DNA from: SZAS-79 sp964599095
Lineage (GTDB): Bacteria; Pseudomonadota; Gammaproteobacteria; Burkholderiales; SG8-39
NCBI GenBank assembly: GCA_964599095.1
Contig: CAZREB010000001.1
Location: forward strand, 310,001-374,000
Direction of reading: 5' to 3'
DNA length: 64,000 nucleotides
Numbering within the stretch: the stretch's first letter is position 1; the number at the start of each line of letters is the position of its first letter. The translations under genes and the position numbers were made by a program. Of the stretch, positions 34,410 through 43,584 are shown piece by piece. The notes beneath the pieces were generated by a model. The model was not told the origin of the DNA. It saw only the letters and a program-made list of their open reading frames with translations, and ran no database searches.

Positions 34410-35372
34410 ATGAAATTGCGTTTTCTGGCCGTTGCACTGCTCGCCGCCGTACCCTGCTTCGCGCAGGCGCAGGCCTTTCCGTCGCGCCAGGTCACCATCG
34501 TAGTGCCCTACCAGCCGGGCGGGACGAACGACATCATTGCGCGCACCCTTGCGCCTAAGCTGACCGAAGCCCTTGGCCAGACGGTGGTCGTCGAGAACAA
34601 GCCCGGCGCCGGCGGCAACCTCGGCGCGGGCCTGGTCGCGGCGGCGAAGCCCGATGGCCACACGCTGCTGATGGCGCCGGTCAGCGTGCTCACGATCAAC
34701 AAGTGGCTCTACAAGAACCTGCCCTTCGATTCCGACAAGGACCTCACGCCGATCACGAACACCGGCTCGGTGCCGAACATGCTCGTGGTGCATCCGTCGG
34801 TACCGGCGTCGAACGTCAAGGAACTGATCGCGCTGGCCAGGGCGAAGCCGAATGCGATCAATTTCGCGTCGATGGGCACCGGCACCACCGGGCACCTGTG
34901 CGGCGAGATGCTCAAGATGGCGATGGACGTCAAGGTCACGCACGTGCCGTACAAGGGCAGCGCGCCGGCGATCCAGGACCTGCTCGCGGGGCAGGTGCAG
35001 ATCATGTTCGACAACCTGCCGACCGCGCTGCCGCGAGTGAAGGCCGGCCAGTTGAAAGGCCTCGCGGTGACCAGCCTCAAGCGCAACCCGCTCGCCCCCG
35101 ACGTGCCGACGATGGACGAGGCCGGCGTGCCCGGCTACGAGGCCACTGCGTGGTTCGGCGTGGTCGGCCCGGCCGGGATCCCGAAGCCCGTCGTGAGCCG
35201 GCTGAACGCCGAGTTCGTGAAGGCGCTGCGCGATCCGCAGAATTCGCAGCGGCTCGAGTCGCTCGGCGTCGCGATCATCGCCGACACGCCGGAACAGTTC
35301 ACCTCGTACATCGCGTCCGAATCGCAGAAGTGGCGCAAGGTCGTGGTGGCCTCCGGCGCCAAGGCCGACTGA
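34410..35372 (+). CDS. Bug-family TTT receptor (fourth)
   Basis: 320 aa. Signal peptide MKLRFLAVALLAAVPCFAQA, mature start QAFPSRQVTIVVPYQPGG. The NKPGAGGNLGAGLVAAA loop and VPYKGSAPAIQDLLAG are present. Start chosen from the strong ribosome site. It sits 72 bases after the ThDP enzyme and 13 before the crotonase, suggesting co-transcription and an imported acid that enters a CoA-dependent route. Confidence 0.93.
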   Translation: MKLRFLAVALLAAVPCFAQAQAFPSRQVTIVVPYQPGGTNDIIARTLAPKLTEALGQTVVVENKPGAGGNLGAGLVAAAKPDGHTLLMAPVSVLTINKWLYKNLPFDSDKDLTPITNTGSVPNMLVVHPSVPASNVKELIALARAKPNAINFASMGTGTTGHLCGEMLKMAMDVKVTHVPYKGSAPAIQDLLAGQVQIMFDNLPTALPRVKAGQLKGLAVTSLKRNPLAPDVPTMDEAGVPGYEATAWFGVVGPAGIPKPVVSRLNAEFVKALRDPQNSQRLESLGVAIIADTPEQFTSYIASESQKWRKVVVASGAKAD

Positions 35373-35385
35373 CCGGCGCGCGGCC

Positions 35386-36180
35386 ATGCGGCGCGAATCG
35401 GAGCGCTCTGTGCGACATGAATTCCAGCACCTGATCTACACGAGCGAAGGCAAGCTCGCGACGATCCGCTTCAACCGCCCGGAGCGGTTGAACGCGATGT
35501 CGTTCCCGGCCAAGCACGACCTCAAGGCCGCGCTTGAACTCGCGGCCGGCGACGACGCCGTACGCGTGCTCGCGTTGCGCGGCGAGGGACGCGCGTTCTG
35601 CACCGGCATCGACCTCAAGGATCTCTCGACCGGCAAGATCGGCGCCGACAACTTCGCGCTGTGGGAGGACTGCCTGCGTTTGATCGAGACGATGGACAAG
35701 CTCGTGATCGCGCTGATGCATGGTTACGCGCTCGGCGGCGGCGTGCAGCTCGGCCTCGCGTGCGACCTGCGCATCGGCACGCCGACCGCCAAGTACGGCC
35801 TGCCCGCGGCGAAGGAGGGGCTGCTGCCGGGCCTGGCCGTGTGGCGCCTGGCAAGGTTCGTGGGCATGGGCCGCGCCAAGGAACTCGCGCTCTGGGGCGA
35901 GCCGATCGACGGCAACGAGGCGCTGCGCATCGGCCTGGTCACGCGGCTGGTATCGGACGAGAACCGCGATGCGGAATTCGACGCCTATGTCGCCAAGACC
36001 GTCGCCAATGCCTCGCAGGGCGCACGCGCCACCAAGCGCGCCATGAATCTCGCGGCGACCGCGGACTTCGAAGCAGCGCTGGAACTCTACATGGACTTCC
36101 AGCGCAAGGGCCTCGCCTCGGACGATTTCGCCGAGGCGATGCGCGCCTACCGCGAAAAGCGCGACGCGCGCTGGGGCTGA
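35386..36180 (+). CDS. Enoyl-CoA hydratase/isomerase family protein
   Basis: 264 aa; a GTG at 35410 (RHEFQHLIY) is an alternative start. Crotonase signatures: RPERLNAMSF near residue 32, GRAFCTGIDLKDLS near residue 65 and the oxyanion loop YALGGGVQLGLACDLRIGT near residue 112. The position of the usual second Glu reads AKEGLLPG, compatible with hydratase or isomerase action. It ends one base before the acyl-CoA synthetase gene. Confidence 0.92.
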   Translation: MRRESERSVRHEFQHLIYTSEGKLATIRFNRPERLNAMSFPAKHDLKAALELAAGDDAVRVLALRGEGRAFCTGIDLKDLSTGKIGADNFALWEDCLRLIETMDKLVIALMHGYALGGGVQLGLACDLRIGTPTAKYGLPAAKEGLLPGLAVWRLARFVGMGRAKELALWGEPIDGNEALRIGLVTRLVSDENRDAEFDAYVAKTVANASQGARATKRAMNLAATADFEAALELYMDFQRKGLASDDFAEAMRAYREKRDARWG

Positions 36181-36181
36181 G

Positions 36182-38302
36182 ATGAACGCGATGAACCCGC
36201 CCGACGACGAGCGTCTCTCCGCGGCCCTGGACCCGCGGTCGGTAGCGATCATCGGCGCGTCGGAAAACCCCGAGAAGATCGGCGGCCGGCCGATCAAGTA
36301 CATGCTGCGCGCCGGGTACAAGGGGCGCCTGTACCCGATCAACCCGAACCGCCCGGTGATCCAGGGTCTCGAGGCCTGGCCGGGGATCGAATCGGTCCCG
36401 GAAGCGCCGGACCTCGCGATCGTCGCGGTGCCCGGCCTGGGCGCGGTGGACGCGGTGGCTGCCTGCGCGAAGCGCGGCGTCAAAGTCGCGGTGGTGATCA
36501 CCTCCGGCTTCGGCGAGACCGGCGAGGAAGGCAAGCGTGCGCAGGAGGAGATGGTGCGCACCGCGCGCGCGGCCGGAATGCGCATCGTCGGGCCGAACAC
36601 GCAAGGCATCGCCAATTTCGCGACCGGCGCGATCGCAACGTTCTCGACCATCATCAGCGAAGTCGAGCCGGCCGACGGTCCGGTGGCGGTGGTCAGCCAA
36701 TCCGGCGCGATGAGCGTCGTGCCGTACGCGTTCCTGAGGAAACAGGGGATAGGCGTGCGCCACACGCACGCCACCGGCAACGAAAGCGACCTGACGGTGG
36801 CCGATTTCGCGCTCGCCGTGGCGCTCGACCCGGAAGTCAAGCTGCTGCTGCTCTACCTCGAGGCGATCGCCGATCCGGCCAGGCTGGCCCGCGCCGCCGA
36901 AGTCGCGCGAGAACGCGGCTTGCCCATCGTCGCGCTGAAGGCCGGCGTGTCGGCGCGCGGCGCGGCGGCGGCCAGTTCGCATACCGGCGCGCTTGCCACC
37001 GAGGACCGCGTGGTCGACGCCTTCTTCCGCCAGCACGGCATCTACCGCGTGCCGGATATCCGCAGCCTCGTGAATGCCGCCGACCTGTACCTCAAGGGGT
37101 GGAAACCCGAGGGGCGCCGGCTGGTGGCGATCAGCAACTCCGGCGCTTCCTGCGTGATGGCCGCCGACGCGGCCGACAAACACGGCCTCACGCTCGCCCA
37201 GTTCGACGAGCCGACGCGCGCGGAGTTGCGCGCGGTGCTGCCGGAATTCGGCGCCTCCGGCAACCCGATCGACCTCACCGCGGCGCTGCTGACCAACAGC
37301 GGCCTGTTCAGCGACGTGCTGCCGGTGCTCGCGAAGCGCAAGGCGACCGATGCGGTGTTCGTCAGCCTCGCGGCCTCGGGCCTGGGCTACGACGTGCCGA
37401 GGTTCGTGCGCGACTGCGCGGCCTATGTCGCGCAGACCGGCACACCGCTGGCCGTCGCGGCGCCGCTGGAAACCACGGCAGAGCAGTTCCGCGCTGCGGG
37501 CATTGCGGCGTTCGCGCACGACATCGATGCGGTGGCTGCGCTCGCGCAGTTCGTCGACCACTCGCAGCTGATGCGCCGCCCGGCGGCGAAACCGGTGCCG
37601 TTCCCGGCAGTGGACCTGCCTGCCGGAGGCAACCGCTTCCTGTCCGAAGCCGACAGCCTCGCGCTGTTGTCCGCGCACGGATTCCCGACCGTGCCGTTCC
37701 GTTTGTGCCGTACCGGCAAGGAGGCGCTGGCCGCTTTCGAGGCGATCGGCGCGCCGGTGGCGGTCAAGGCCTGCTCGGCCGAGATCCCGCACAAGTCCGA
37801 GCACGGCCTGGTGCACCTGAACTGCAAGAGTGCGGCCGAAGCGATCGCCGCCTTCGAGGACATCGGCCGCAAGCTGGCGGCGATGAAGGTCGCCGACGGT
37901 GCGGTGATCGTCGCCGCGATGCGCCGCTCGCAACACGAATTCGTCGTCGGCGCGCGCGTCGATCCGCGCTTCGGCACGCTGGTGATGCTGGGCGACGGCG
38001 GCAAGTATGTCGAGGCGCTGCCCGACATCGCGCTGCTGCGCTACCCCTTCTCCGAGGCCGACGTGATGGAGCGCCTCGGCGAACTCCGGATTGCGCCGCT
38101 CTTTGCCGGCGTGCGCGGCGAGCCGCCGATTGCGCTCGGCGCCCTGGCGAAGCTCGCAGTGCGCCTCGGCGCGCTGCTGGAGAACGCCGGGGGGAAGGTC
38201 GCGTCGATCGACCTGAACCCGGTAATGGCCGGCGAGCACGAGTCGGACACGGTGATCGTCGACGCACTGGTCGAGCGAAGCGCAAAGGCGGGCGCGGCAT
38301 GA
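36182..38302 (+). CDS. NDP-forming acyl-CoA synthetase (acetate-CoA ligase family)
   Basis: 706 aa fusing the alpha and beta parts of ADP-forming acyl-CoA synthetases. The N-terminal CoA-binding domain begins PRSVAIIGASENPEKIGG. The second domain contains QSGAMS and the likely phospho-His H267 in ASSHTGALA. The C-terminal ATP-grasp domain (about residues 490-700) has PVAVKACSAEIPHKSEHG and DLNPVM. It makes acyl-CoA from a free acid, or the reverse to yield ATP. ATGA overlap with the IclR gene follows. Confidence 0.92.
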   Translation: MNAMNPPDDERLSAALDPRSVAIIGASENPEKIGGRPIKYMLRAGYKGRLYPINPNRPVIQGLEAWPGIESVPEAPDLAIVAVPGLGAVDAVAACAKRGVKVAVVITSGFGETGEEGKRAQEEMVRTARAAGMRIVGPNTQGIANFATGAIATFSTIISEVEPADGPVAVVSQSGAMSVVPYAFLRKQGIGVRHTHATGNESDLTVADFALAVALDPEVKLLLLYLEAIADPARLARAAEVARERGLPIVALKAGVSARGAAAASSHTGALATEDRVVDAFFRQHGIYRVPDIRSLVNAADLYLKGWKPEGRRLVAISNSGASCVMAADAADKHGLTLAQFDEPTRAELRAVLPEFGASGNPIDLTAALLTNSGLFSDVLPVLAKRKATDAVFVSLAASGLGYDVPRFVRDCAAYVAQTGTPLAVAAPLETTAEQFRAAGIAAFAHDIDAVAALAQFVDHSQLMRRPAAKPVPFPAVDLPAGGNRFLSEADSLALLSAHGFPTVPFRLCRTGKEALAAFEAIGAPVAVKACSAEIPHKSEHGLVHLNCKSAAEAIAAFEDIGRKLAAMKVADGAVIVAAMRRSQHEFVVGARVDPRFGTLVMLGDGGKYVEALPDIALLRYPFSEADVMERLGELRIAPLFAGVRGEPPIALGALAKLAVRLGALLENAGGKVASIDLNPVMAGEHESDTVIVDALVERSAKAGAA

Positions 38303-39102
38303 CGATCCATCCGGGCTTCCCGATCACGGCGCGCGAATCCGGCGGCCAGTTCGTCGAGGCCTTCGCCCGCGGGCTGCTGGTGATCATGGCTTTCGGCGAG
38401 GGCCACGAGCGCATGACGCTCTCGCAGGTCGCGCAACGCGCCGGCCTCACGCGGGCCGGTGCGCGACGGCTGCTCTATACGCTGGAGCAGCTCGGCTTCG
38501 TCGGCCACAAGGAGCGCCTGTTCTTTCTCACACCCAAGATCCTGCGGCTGGGTTATGCGTACACCTCCTCCTCGCCGTTCTGGGGCTATGCGCACCCGAT
38601 CCTGGAGCAACTCGTCGGCGACGTGCAGGAGACCTGCACGCTCGCGGTTCTGGACGGCACCGAGGTCGTCTACGTGATCCGCAACTCGGTCCGCGCCGTG
38701 GTCACCGGCGGCTCGGTGGTCGGCACGCGCCTGCCGGCCTATGTGACTTCAATGGGCCGCGTGCTGCTCGGCGGCCTCACCGAGCGCGAGCTGGACGACT
38801 ACTTCGAGCGCGCGAGCCTGCAGAAGTACACCGAGCGTACGATCACCGATCGCGAAGCGTTGAAGCGCGTGATCGCCGAGGACCGCGAGCAGGGCTGGTC
38901 GTGGATCCAGGGCGAGCTCGAGGAGCATATCTGCGGCCTGTCGGTGCCGGTCCGCGACCACGAGAACCGCGTCTGCGCCGCGCTCAACATCAGCGTGAAT
39001 TCGCTGCGGATGACCAAGGAAATCGCGTTGCACTCGATGCTGCCGCGACTCATGATCGCGGCAGAGCAGTTGCATCGGGGGTTGGAGTTGCGCGCCGGGT
39101 AG
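38299..39102 (+). CDS. IclR-family regulator (PcaU/PcaR-like)
   Basis: 267 aa from the ATG at 38299 that overlaps the preceding stop. The N-terminal FVEAFARGLLVIMAF and the helix TLSQVAQRAGLTRAGARRLL match the PcaR/PobR branch, whose members control aromatic acid degradation. The ligand domain has TRLPAYVTSMGRVLL and the conserved NIS end (CAALNISVNS). As last gene of the unit it probably regulates the ThDP-Bug-crotonase-synthetase set. Confidence 0.92.
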   Translation: MTIHPGFPITARESGGQFVEAFARGLLVIMAFGEGHERMTLSQVAQRAGLTRAGARRLLYTLEQLGFVGHKERLFFLTPKILRLGYAYTSSSPFWGYAHPILEQLVGDVQETCTLAVLDGTEVVYVIRNSVRAVVTGGSVVGTRLPAYVTSMGRVLLGGLTERELDDYFERASLQKYTERTITDREALKRVIAEDREQGWSWIQGELEEHICGLSVPVRDHENRVCAALNISVNSLRMTKEIALHSMLPRLMIAAEQLHRGLELRAG

Positions 39103-39120
39103 GCCTCGAACAGGGGCGAA

Positions 39121-39138
39121 TGTACCGGTACCGATACG
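39121..39138. repeat. Palindromic motif, copy 1
   Basis: TGTACCGGTACCGATACG, an imperfect copy of the 18-bp palindrome at 63049. It sits in the 78-base gap between two convergent genes, 19 bases after the IclR stop. No other full copy was noticed in the window. Confidence 0.65.
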
Positions 39139-39180
39139 CCAACTGGCCTGTGAGCCAAGCCCCGCCTGGCTCCCGCAAAC

Positions 39181-39942
39181 CTAATTCCTCAGAATCCGGT
39201 CCGGCCCGATGCGCCCGATCAACGGCAGCTTGAGCGCCGGGTCGAACGGGTTCAGGCCGAAGGTGAGGCCCAGCACGTTGAGTTCCAGCCCTTCCACGCC
39301 GCTCGCGGTCAGCGCAAGCAACCCCGCGACGCTCGCCTGCGCGCCGCCGCCGCTGGGCGCGGCATCGAAGAGGTTGCGGTTGTAGTCCTTGCCGATCGCG
39401 GTCGGCGGGAGATCGACCTGCAACTCCGGCACCGAGCGCGTGATCCACGCGGTGAAGGTATTCGAGTTCGGTCCCGGCCAGAGCGTGTATTCGCCTTTCC
39501 ACGGATAAGCGCGCGCGGCGGCATCGATGCGCGCGATCAGCGGCTCGGCGGCCGCGCCGCGCTTGTCGGCCAGCAACTCGGGCTCCGCGCCGAACCAGCG
39601 CCCGTCGGGCGTGCGCTGATGGATCGCGACCACCGAGTCGTTCCAGCGCGCCCGCCAGCCGATCACCTCGTAGACCGTGTAGGCGCCAGCGCCGGCCGGC
39701 TTCACGGCCACCCAGGTGTGCACGCCGAACAGCCCTCGCCAGCCGACAGTGCGCGCGGCATACACCTGCACCACGGCCTCGCGCATGACGGCCGGGTCCG
39801 GCGCGCTGCCGACGGACTCGCGGCTCGCGGTGCGCCAGTCGGTGCGCAGGCTTGCGCAGCCGGCGGCGAGCGCGAACAAGCAAAGGATTGCCGCGAGAAC
39901 CTTCCGGCCGGCTTTCGTCGCTGGCTTTGTTGCTGGGTCCAT
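39181..39942 (-). CDS. DUF3750 lipoprotein
   Basis: 253 aa. The N-terminus has a lipoprotein signal with lipobox ALAAGC (Cys about 29). The body matches the DUF3750 family by VHTWVAVKPAG and WPGPNSNTFTAWI, a conserved block with Asn-Ser-Asn that may be an active site of a papain-like or NlpC-like fold. Function is unknown. It is probably anchored to the outer membrane. It is divergent from the deacetylase operon and convergent with the IclR gene. Confidence 0.8.
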   Translation of the reverse strand: MDPATKPATKAGRKVLAAILCLFALAAGCASLRTDWRTASRESVGSAPDPAVMREAVVQVYAARTVGWRGLFGVHTWVAVKPAGAGAYTVYEVIGWRARWNDSVVAIHQRTPDGRWFGAEPELLADKRGAAAEPLIARIDAAARAYPWKGEYTLWPGPNSNTFTAWITRSVPELQVDLPPTAIGKDYNRNLFDAAPSGGGAQASVAGLLALTASGVEGLELNVLGLTFGLNPFDPALKLPLIGRIGPDRILRN

Positions 39943-40011
39943 GCGCCTACTTTACCGCGCCCGCTATGCGTTTTGCGTATCGAGTTGTGACAGTGGCTTA
40001 CCGCCCGTAAC

Positions 40012-40890
40012 ATGCTCCGCACTATGGAACCCGTCGATCGCCTGCCGCTCTCCCCCGACATTTCACGCGAGTCGGTCCCCGTAAGCTGGCCGGACGGGAA
40101 GAAATGCGCTGTCATGCTGACCTTCGATTTCGACGCCGAAACGATGTGGCTGTCGCGCGACACGACCAACGCGCGCCGGCCGGCCCTGATCTCGCACGGG
40201 ACCTATGCGGCCAAGATCGCGATTCCGGAAATCCTCAAGGTGCTGAAGGAATTCGCGCTGCCGGCCACGTTCTTCGTGCCTGGCTGGACCGCCGAGAACC
40301 ACACCGCGCGTGTCGCCGACATCCTCGAAGCGGGCCACGAAGTCGGCCACCACGGCTACCTGCATTTCTGGCCCGAGCCGGACAAGCCGGCCGAGGAAGA
40401 GCGCGAGATCGAGCTCGGCCTCGAAGCGCTGCAGAAGCTCTTCAACCTGAAACCGAAGGGCTACCGCTGCCCGGCCGGCGAGACCACCGACCGGCTGATC
40501 CCGATGCTGCAGGAGTACGGCTTCTCGTACGACAGCTCGTTCATGGACGACCTCCACCCGTACGTGCACAAACGCGGCGGCAAGAGCACCGGTGTGGTCG
40601 AGGTGCCGTGGCACTGGTCGCTCGACGACGTGCCGTTCACCGTCTACAGCCTGCGCGGCCAGCGCGCGATCCAGACCAACGGGCACATCCTCGACATCTG
40701 GAAAGAGGAGTTCCACGAGTACTACCACCGCGGCGCGCTCTTCGACCTGATCATGCACCCGCAGGCGATCGGCCGGCCCTCGCGCCTGGTGTTGCTGCGC
40801 GAATTCATCAAGTTCGTCCGCGCCTATCCCGGGGTCTGGTTTGCCACCGGCAGCCAGGTCGCGGACCACGTCCTGAAGGCACCCCAATGA
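40012..40890 (+). CDS. Polysaccharide deacetylase family protein (PuuE-like)
   Basis: 292 aa (a second ATG at 40024 is possible). NodB-homology barrel: TFDFDAE with D39 and D41, and the metal-binding HHGYLH (H114 and H118). Other marks are ATFFVPGW and RCPAGETT. It has no signal peptide, unlike cell-wall deacetylases, and resembles the cytoplasmic branch that includes the PuuE allantoinase, which opens cyclic ureides. Together with two amidohydrolases in the same overlapping operon this suggests amide or ring hydrolysis of a small molecule. Confidence 0.85.
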   Translation: MLRTMEPVDRLPLSPDISRESVPVSWPDGKKCAVMLTFDFDAETMWLSRDTTNARRPALISHGTYAAKIAIPEILKVLKEFALPATFFVPGWTAENHTARVADILEAGHEVGHHGYLHFWPEPDKPAEEEREIELGLEALQKLFNLKPKGYRCPAGETTDRLIPMLQEYGFSYDSSFMDDLHPYVHKRGGKSTGVVEVPWHWSLDDVPFTVYSLRGQRAIQTNGHILDIWKEEFHEYYHRGALFDLIMHPQAIGRPSRLVLLREFIKFVRAYPGVWFATGSQVADHVLKAPQ

Positions 40891-42137
40891 ACGCTCCCCA
40901 GAAATACGACCTGCTGCTTAAAGGCGGCCGGGTCGTCGACCCGGCCCAGTCGATCGACGCGGTGATGGATGTCGCGATCCGCGGCGATCGCATCGAAAAG
41001 CTTGCGGCCGGCATCGATCCGTCCTCGGCCGCCGAAGTGCGCGATGTCGCCGGCCTCGTCGTCACGCCGGGCCTGATCGACCTGCACGTCCACGTGTACC
41101 AGCATGTCACCGATTTCGGCCTCTACCCGGACGATGCCGGCGTGAACGCCGGCGCCACCACCATCGTCGACCAGGGCAGCTGTGGCGCATGGACCTTCGA
41201 CGGGTTCAAGGTCTTCATGGTGGATCCGGCGATCACCGAGGTGCTGTGCTTCCTCTCGGTCAACCTGACCGGCACGCTGCGCGGCTCCAAGGGCGGGCCG
41301 GTGGCGCAGAACCCGCAGCTGATCGACCTCGACGTGATGCAGCGCTTCATCGAGAAGTACCCGAAGGTCATCCGCGGCATCAAGGGCCACGGCGAGGCGA
41401 GCAGCTGGTCGAACTACGGCAGCGTGATGCTGCAGCGGGCGCGCGAGATCGCCGACCGCACCAACCTGCCGCTCTACGTGCACACCGGCGAATTGTGGAA
41501 GACTGACGAGCGCAACCGCCCGCGGCCGGAAACCGTGCTGCCCGAAGTGCTGCACTTCGCCCGTCCGGGCGACCTGCTGGCGCATTGCTATTCGAACCGC
41601 GAGGACGGCATCCTCGGCAAGCGCGCCAAGCCCTCGCCGGAGTTGCTCGACGCCCTCGCTTCCGGGGTTCACCTGGACCTCGGCCACGGCGTGAATTTCA
41701 GCTTCGACACCGCGCGCAGGATGGTCGACGCGGGCCTCTTCCCGTACACGATCAGCACCGACGTGCAGGGCGACTTCACTTCGCACAACGACGACTCCAA
41801 ACTCGACTTCAGCCTGTGCGGCGCGATGTCCAAGCTGATGGCGCTCGGTATGGACCTCGTGTTCGTCGTGCGCGCCACCACTGCGCATCCGGCCGAAGTC
41901 TTGCGGATGGCCGACGAGATCGGCTCGCTCAAGCCCGGCAGCCGGGCCGATGTGACGGTGCTCGAAGAGATCCGCGCGCCGTGGACTTTCCGCGACCGCC
42001 AGGGGGGCTCGGCCGTCGGCCAGTCCCGCCTCGTGCCGCGCCTCGTGGTGCGCAACGGGAAGGCGATCAAGCCGACCAACCGCTTGCTGCGCGACGTCTG
42101 CCCGCGCGAAGTCGCGACCGACGAGGCGCTCGCCTGA
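40887..42137 (+). CDS. Amidohydrolase/deacetylase family metallohydrolase
   Basis: 416 aa. Dihydroorotase-like TIM barrel with the metal pair H67-x-H69 (GLIDLHVHV), a probable carboxylated Lys in IRGIKGHGEAS, His in YVHTGE and LAHCYSN and the late Asp in TISTDVQGDF. The family includes EF_0837-type proteins acting on acetylated amino-acid derivatives or cyclic amides. The start overlaps the deacetylase by four bases and the stop overlaps the next gene by one. Confidence 0.9.
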   Translation: MNAPQKYDLLLKGGRVVDPAQSIDAVMDVAIRGDRIEKLAAGIDPSSAAEVRDVAGLVVTPGLIDLHVHVYQHVTDFGLYPDDAGVNAGATTIVDQGSCGAWTFDGFKVFMVDPAITEVLCFLSVNLTGTLRGSKGGPVAQNPQLIDLDVMQRFIEKYPKVIRGIKGHGEASSWSNYGSVMLQRAREIADRTNLPLYVHTGELWKTDERNRPRPETVLPEVLHFARPGDLLAHCYSNREDGILGKRAKPSPELLDALASGVHLDLGHGVNFSFDTARRMVDAGLFPYTISTDVQGDFTSHNDDSKLDFSLCGAMSKLMALGMDLVFVVRATTAHPAEVLRMADEIGSLKPGSRADVTVLEEIRAPWTFRDRQGGSAVGQSRLVPRLVVRNGKAIKPTNRLLRDVCPREVATDEALA

Positions 42138-43495
42138 TGGTCACCGTCATCGAACACGGCTGGGTCGTCCCGGTCGCGCAGCCGCCGATCGAAGACGGCG
42201 CCGTGGCGTTCGACGGCGATCGGATCGTCGGCGTCGGCCCGACGGCGGAAATCTCCGCGCGATTCAAGGCCCACCGCACGGTGGACGCGCGCGGCAAGGC
42301 GGTGCTGCCCGGGTTCATCAACACCCACATCCACCTGATCGGCGGACTGAACAAGGGCCTCACCGAGGACCTGTCCGGCGTCTCGGGCGGCCTGTTCAAG
42401 ATCGCGATGCCGCTGCATTACGTCTACGCCCAGGCGCCGGAGGTCTACTGGCTCGCCTCGATGCACGCGCTCGAATGCGTGCGCACCGGCACCACGACGG
42501 TCAATGAAATGGGCAAGTTCGAGCAGGAGGTCGCCAGGGTGGTGCGCGACGTCGGCCTGCGCGCGGTGATGGCCGAGAACATCCGCGACAGCGCGGTGGT
42601 CGATGTGCGGCCCGGCGTGGTCGAGCGCACTTTCGTGCCTGCGAACGCCGAGCACTGCATTGCCGAGGCGATGCGCTTCATCGACGACTGGCACGGCAAG
42701 GCCGACGGGCGCATCACCTGCCGCTTCGGCCCGAACGCGCCGGACACCTGCGCCGAATCGACGCTGGTACGCGTGAAGGAGCTGGCCGACCAATGCGGTT
42801 TCGGGCTTCACACGCACCTTGCACAGGTGCCGGGCGAGCGCGAATACGTGGTCAAGGCGCAGGGCCGCAGCCCGGTGAAGTACCTCGCCGACCTCGGCTA
42901 CCTGAACCCTAAGCTGGTCGCCGCGCATTGCGTGTTCTTTTCGGAGGAGGACGCGGAACTGTTTGCCGCCAGCGGCGCGCACATGAGCCACACGGCCTAT
43001 CTCGTCGGCAAGCGCGGTTATTTCCCGCCGATGAAAGCGCTCTACGCCAACAAGGCGTCGGTCGCGCTCGGCTCGGACTGGCTGTCGAACGACATGTTCA
43101 AGATCATGCGCTCGGCGATCCTGCTGGCGCGCCAGCAGGCGGGGTCGGTGGCGGTGGTCGACGGGCCGAAGGCGCTCGAGATGGCGACGCTCGGCGGCGC
43201 GAGGGCACTCGGCATGGAACGCGACATCGGCTCGCTCGAGACCGGCAAGAAGGCCGACATCGTGCTGCTCGACCTCGAAGCGCCGTGGGTCAACCCGATC
43301 CGGCCGGCCCAACTCGTTTCCAACATCGTCTACAACGCCAACGGCAGCGACGTGACCGACGTGTGGGTGGACGGCCGCGCGGTGGTCGCCGAGCGCCGCG
43401 CCACGCAGATCGACGGCGCCGAGGCCCGGCGCGAATGCCAGGCGGCGGCCGAACGCGTCTGGAGTCGCGCGAGCGCCCTGTTTGCGGGCGCGTGA
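42137..43495 (+). CDS. Amidohydrolase of the SsnA/chlorohydrolase group
   Basis: 452 aa. H64-x-H66 (NTHIHL), the later LHTHLAQ and AHCVFF histidines, and GSDW with the catalytic Asp make a mononuclear metal site typical of cytosine/guanine deaminase and TrzN-like enzymes. Expected reactions are deamination or hydrolysis of a ring carbon-nitrogen bond. It is translationally linked with the two preceding hydrolases. A GTETGKKADIVLLD-like end (SLETGKKADIVLLD) completes the composite beta domain. Confidence 0.9.
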   Translation: MVTVIEHGWVVPVAQPPIEDGAVAFDGDRIVGVGPTAEISARFKAHRTVDARGKAVLPGFINTHIHLIGGLNKGLTEDLSGVSGGLFKIAMPLHYVYAQAPEVYWLASMHALECVRTGTTTVNEMGKFEQEVARVVRDVGLRAVMAENIRDSAVVDVRPGVVERTFVPANAEHCIAEAMRFIDDWHGKADGRITCRFGPNAPDTCAESTLVRVKELADQCGFGLHTHLAQVPGEREYVVKAQGRSPVKYLADLGYLNPKLVAAHCVFFSEEDAELFAASGAHMSHTAYLVGKRGYFPPMKALYANKASVALGSDWLSNDMFKIMRSAILLARQQAGSVAVVDGPKALEMATLGGARALGMERDIGSLETGKKADIVLLDLEAPWVNPIRPAQLVSNIVYNANGSDVTDVWVDGRAVVAERRATQIDGAEARRECQAAAERVWSRASALFAGA

Positions 43496-43584
43496 ACGCG
43501 ACGCCTGCTTTCCGAATCTGCATGGCCCACAAAAGAAATCCGGCACGGGACTTGCTCGATGCCGGGACACCCCAAGGAGATCGC

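Noticed and set aside
32532..35387. Very long minus-strand open frame (about 950 codons) opposite the ThDP and Bug genes
   Set aside because: It is Arg-, His- and Asp-rich, matches no family, and mirrors well-supported plus-strand genes. High G+C makes antisense frames long.
35939..38239. Minus-strand open frame opposite the acyl-CoA synthetase
   Set aside because: Composition is that of a shadow frame; the plus-strand gene has clear catalytic motifs.
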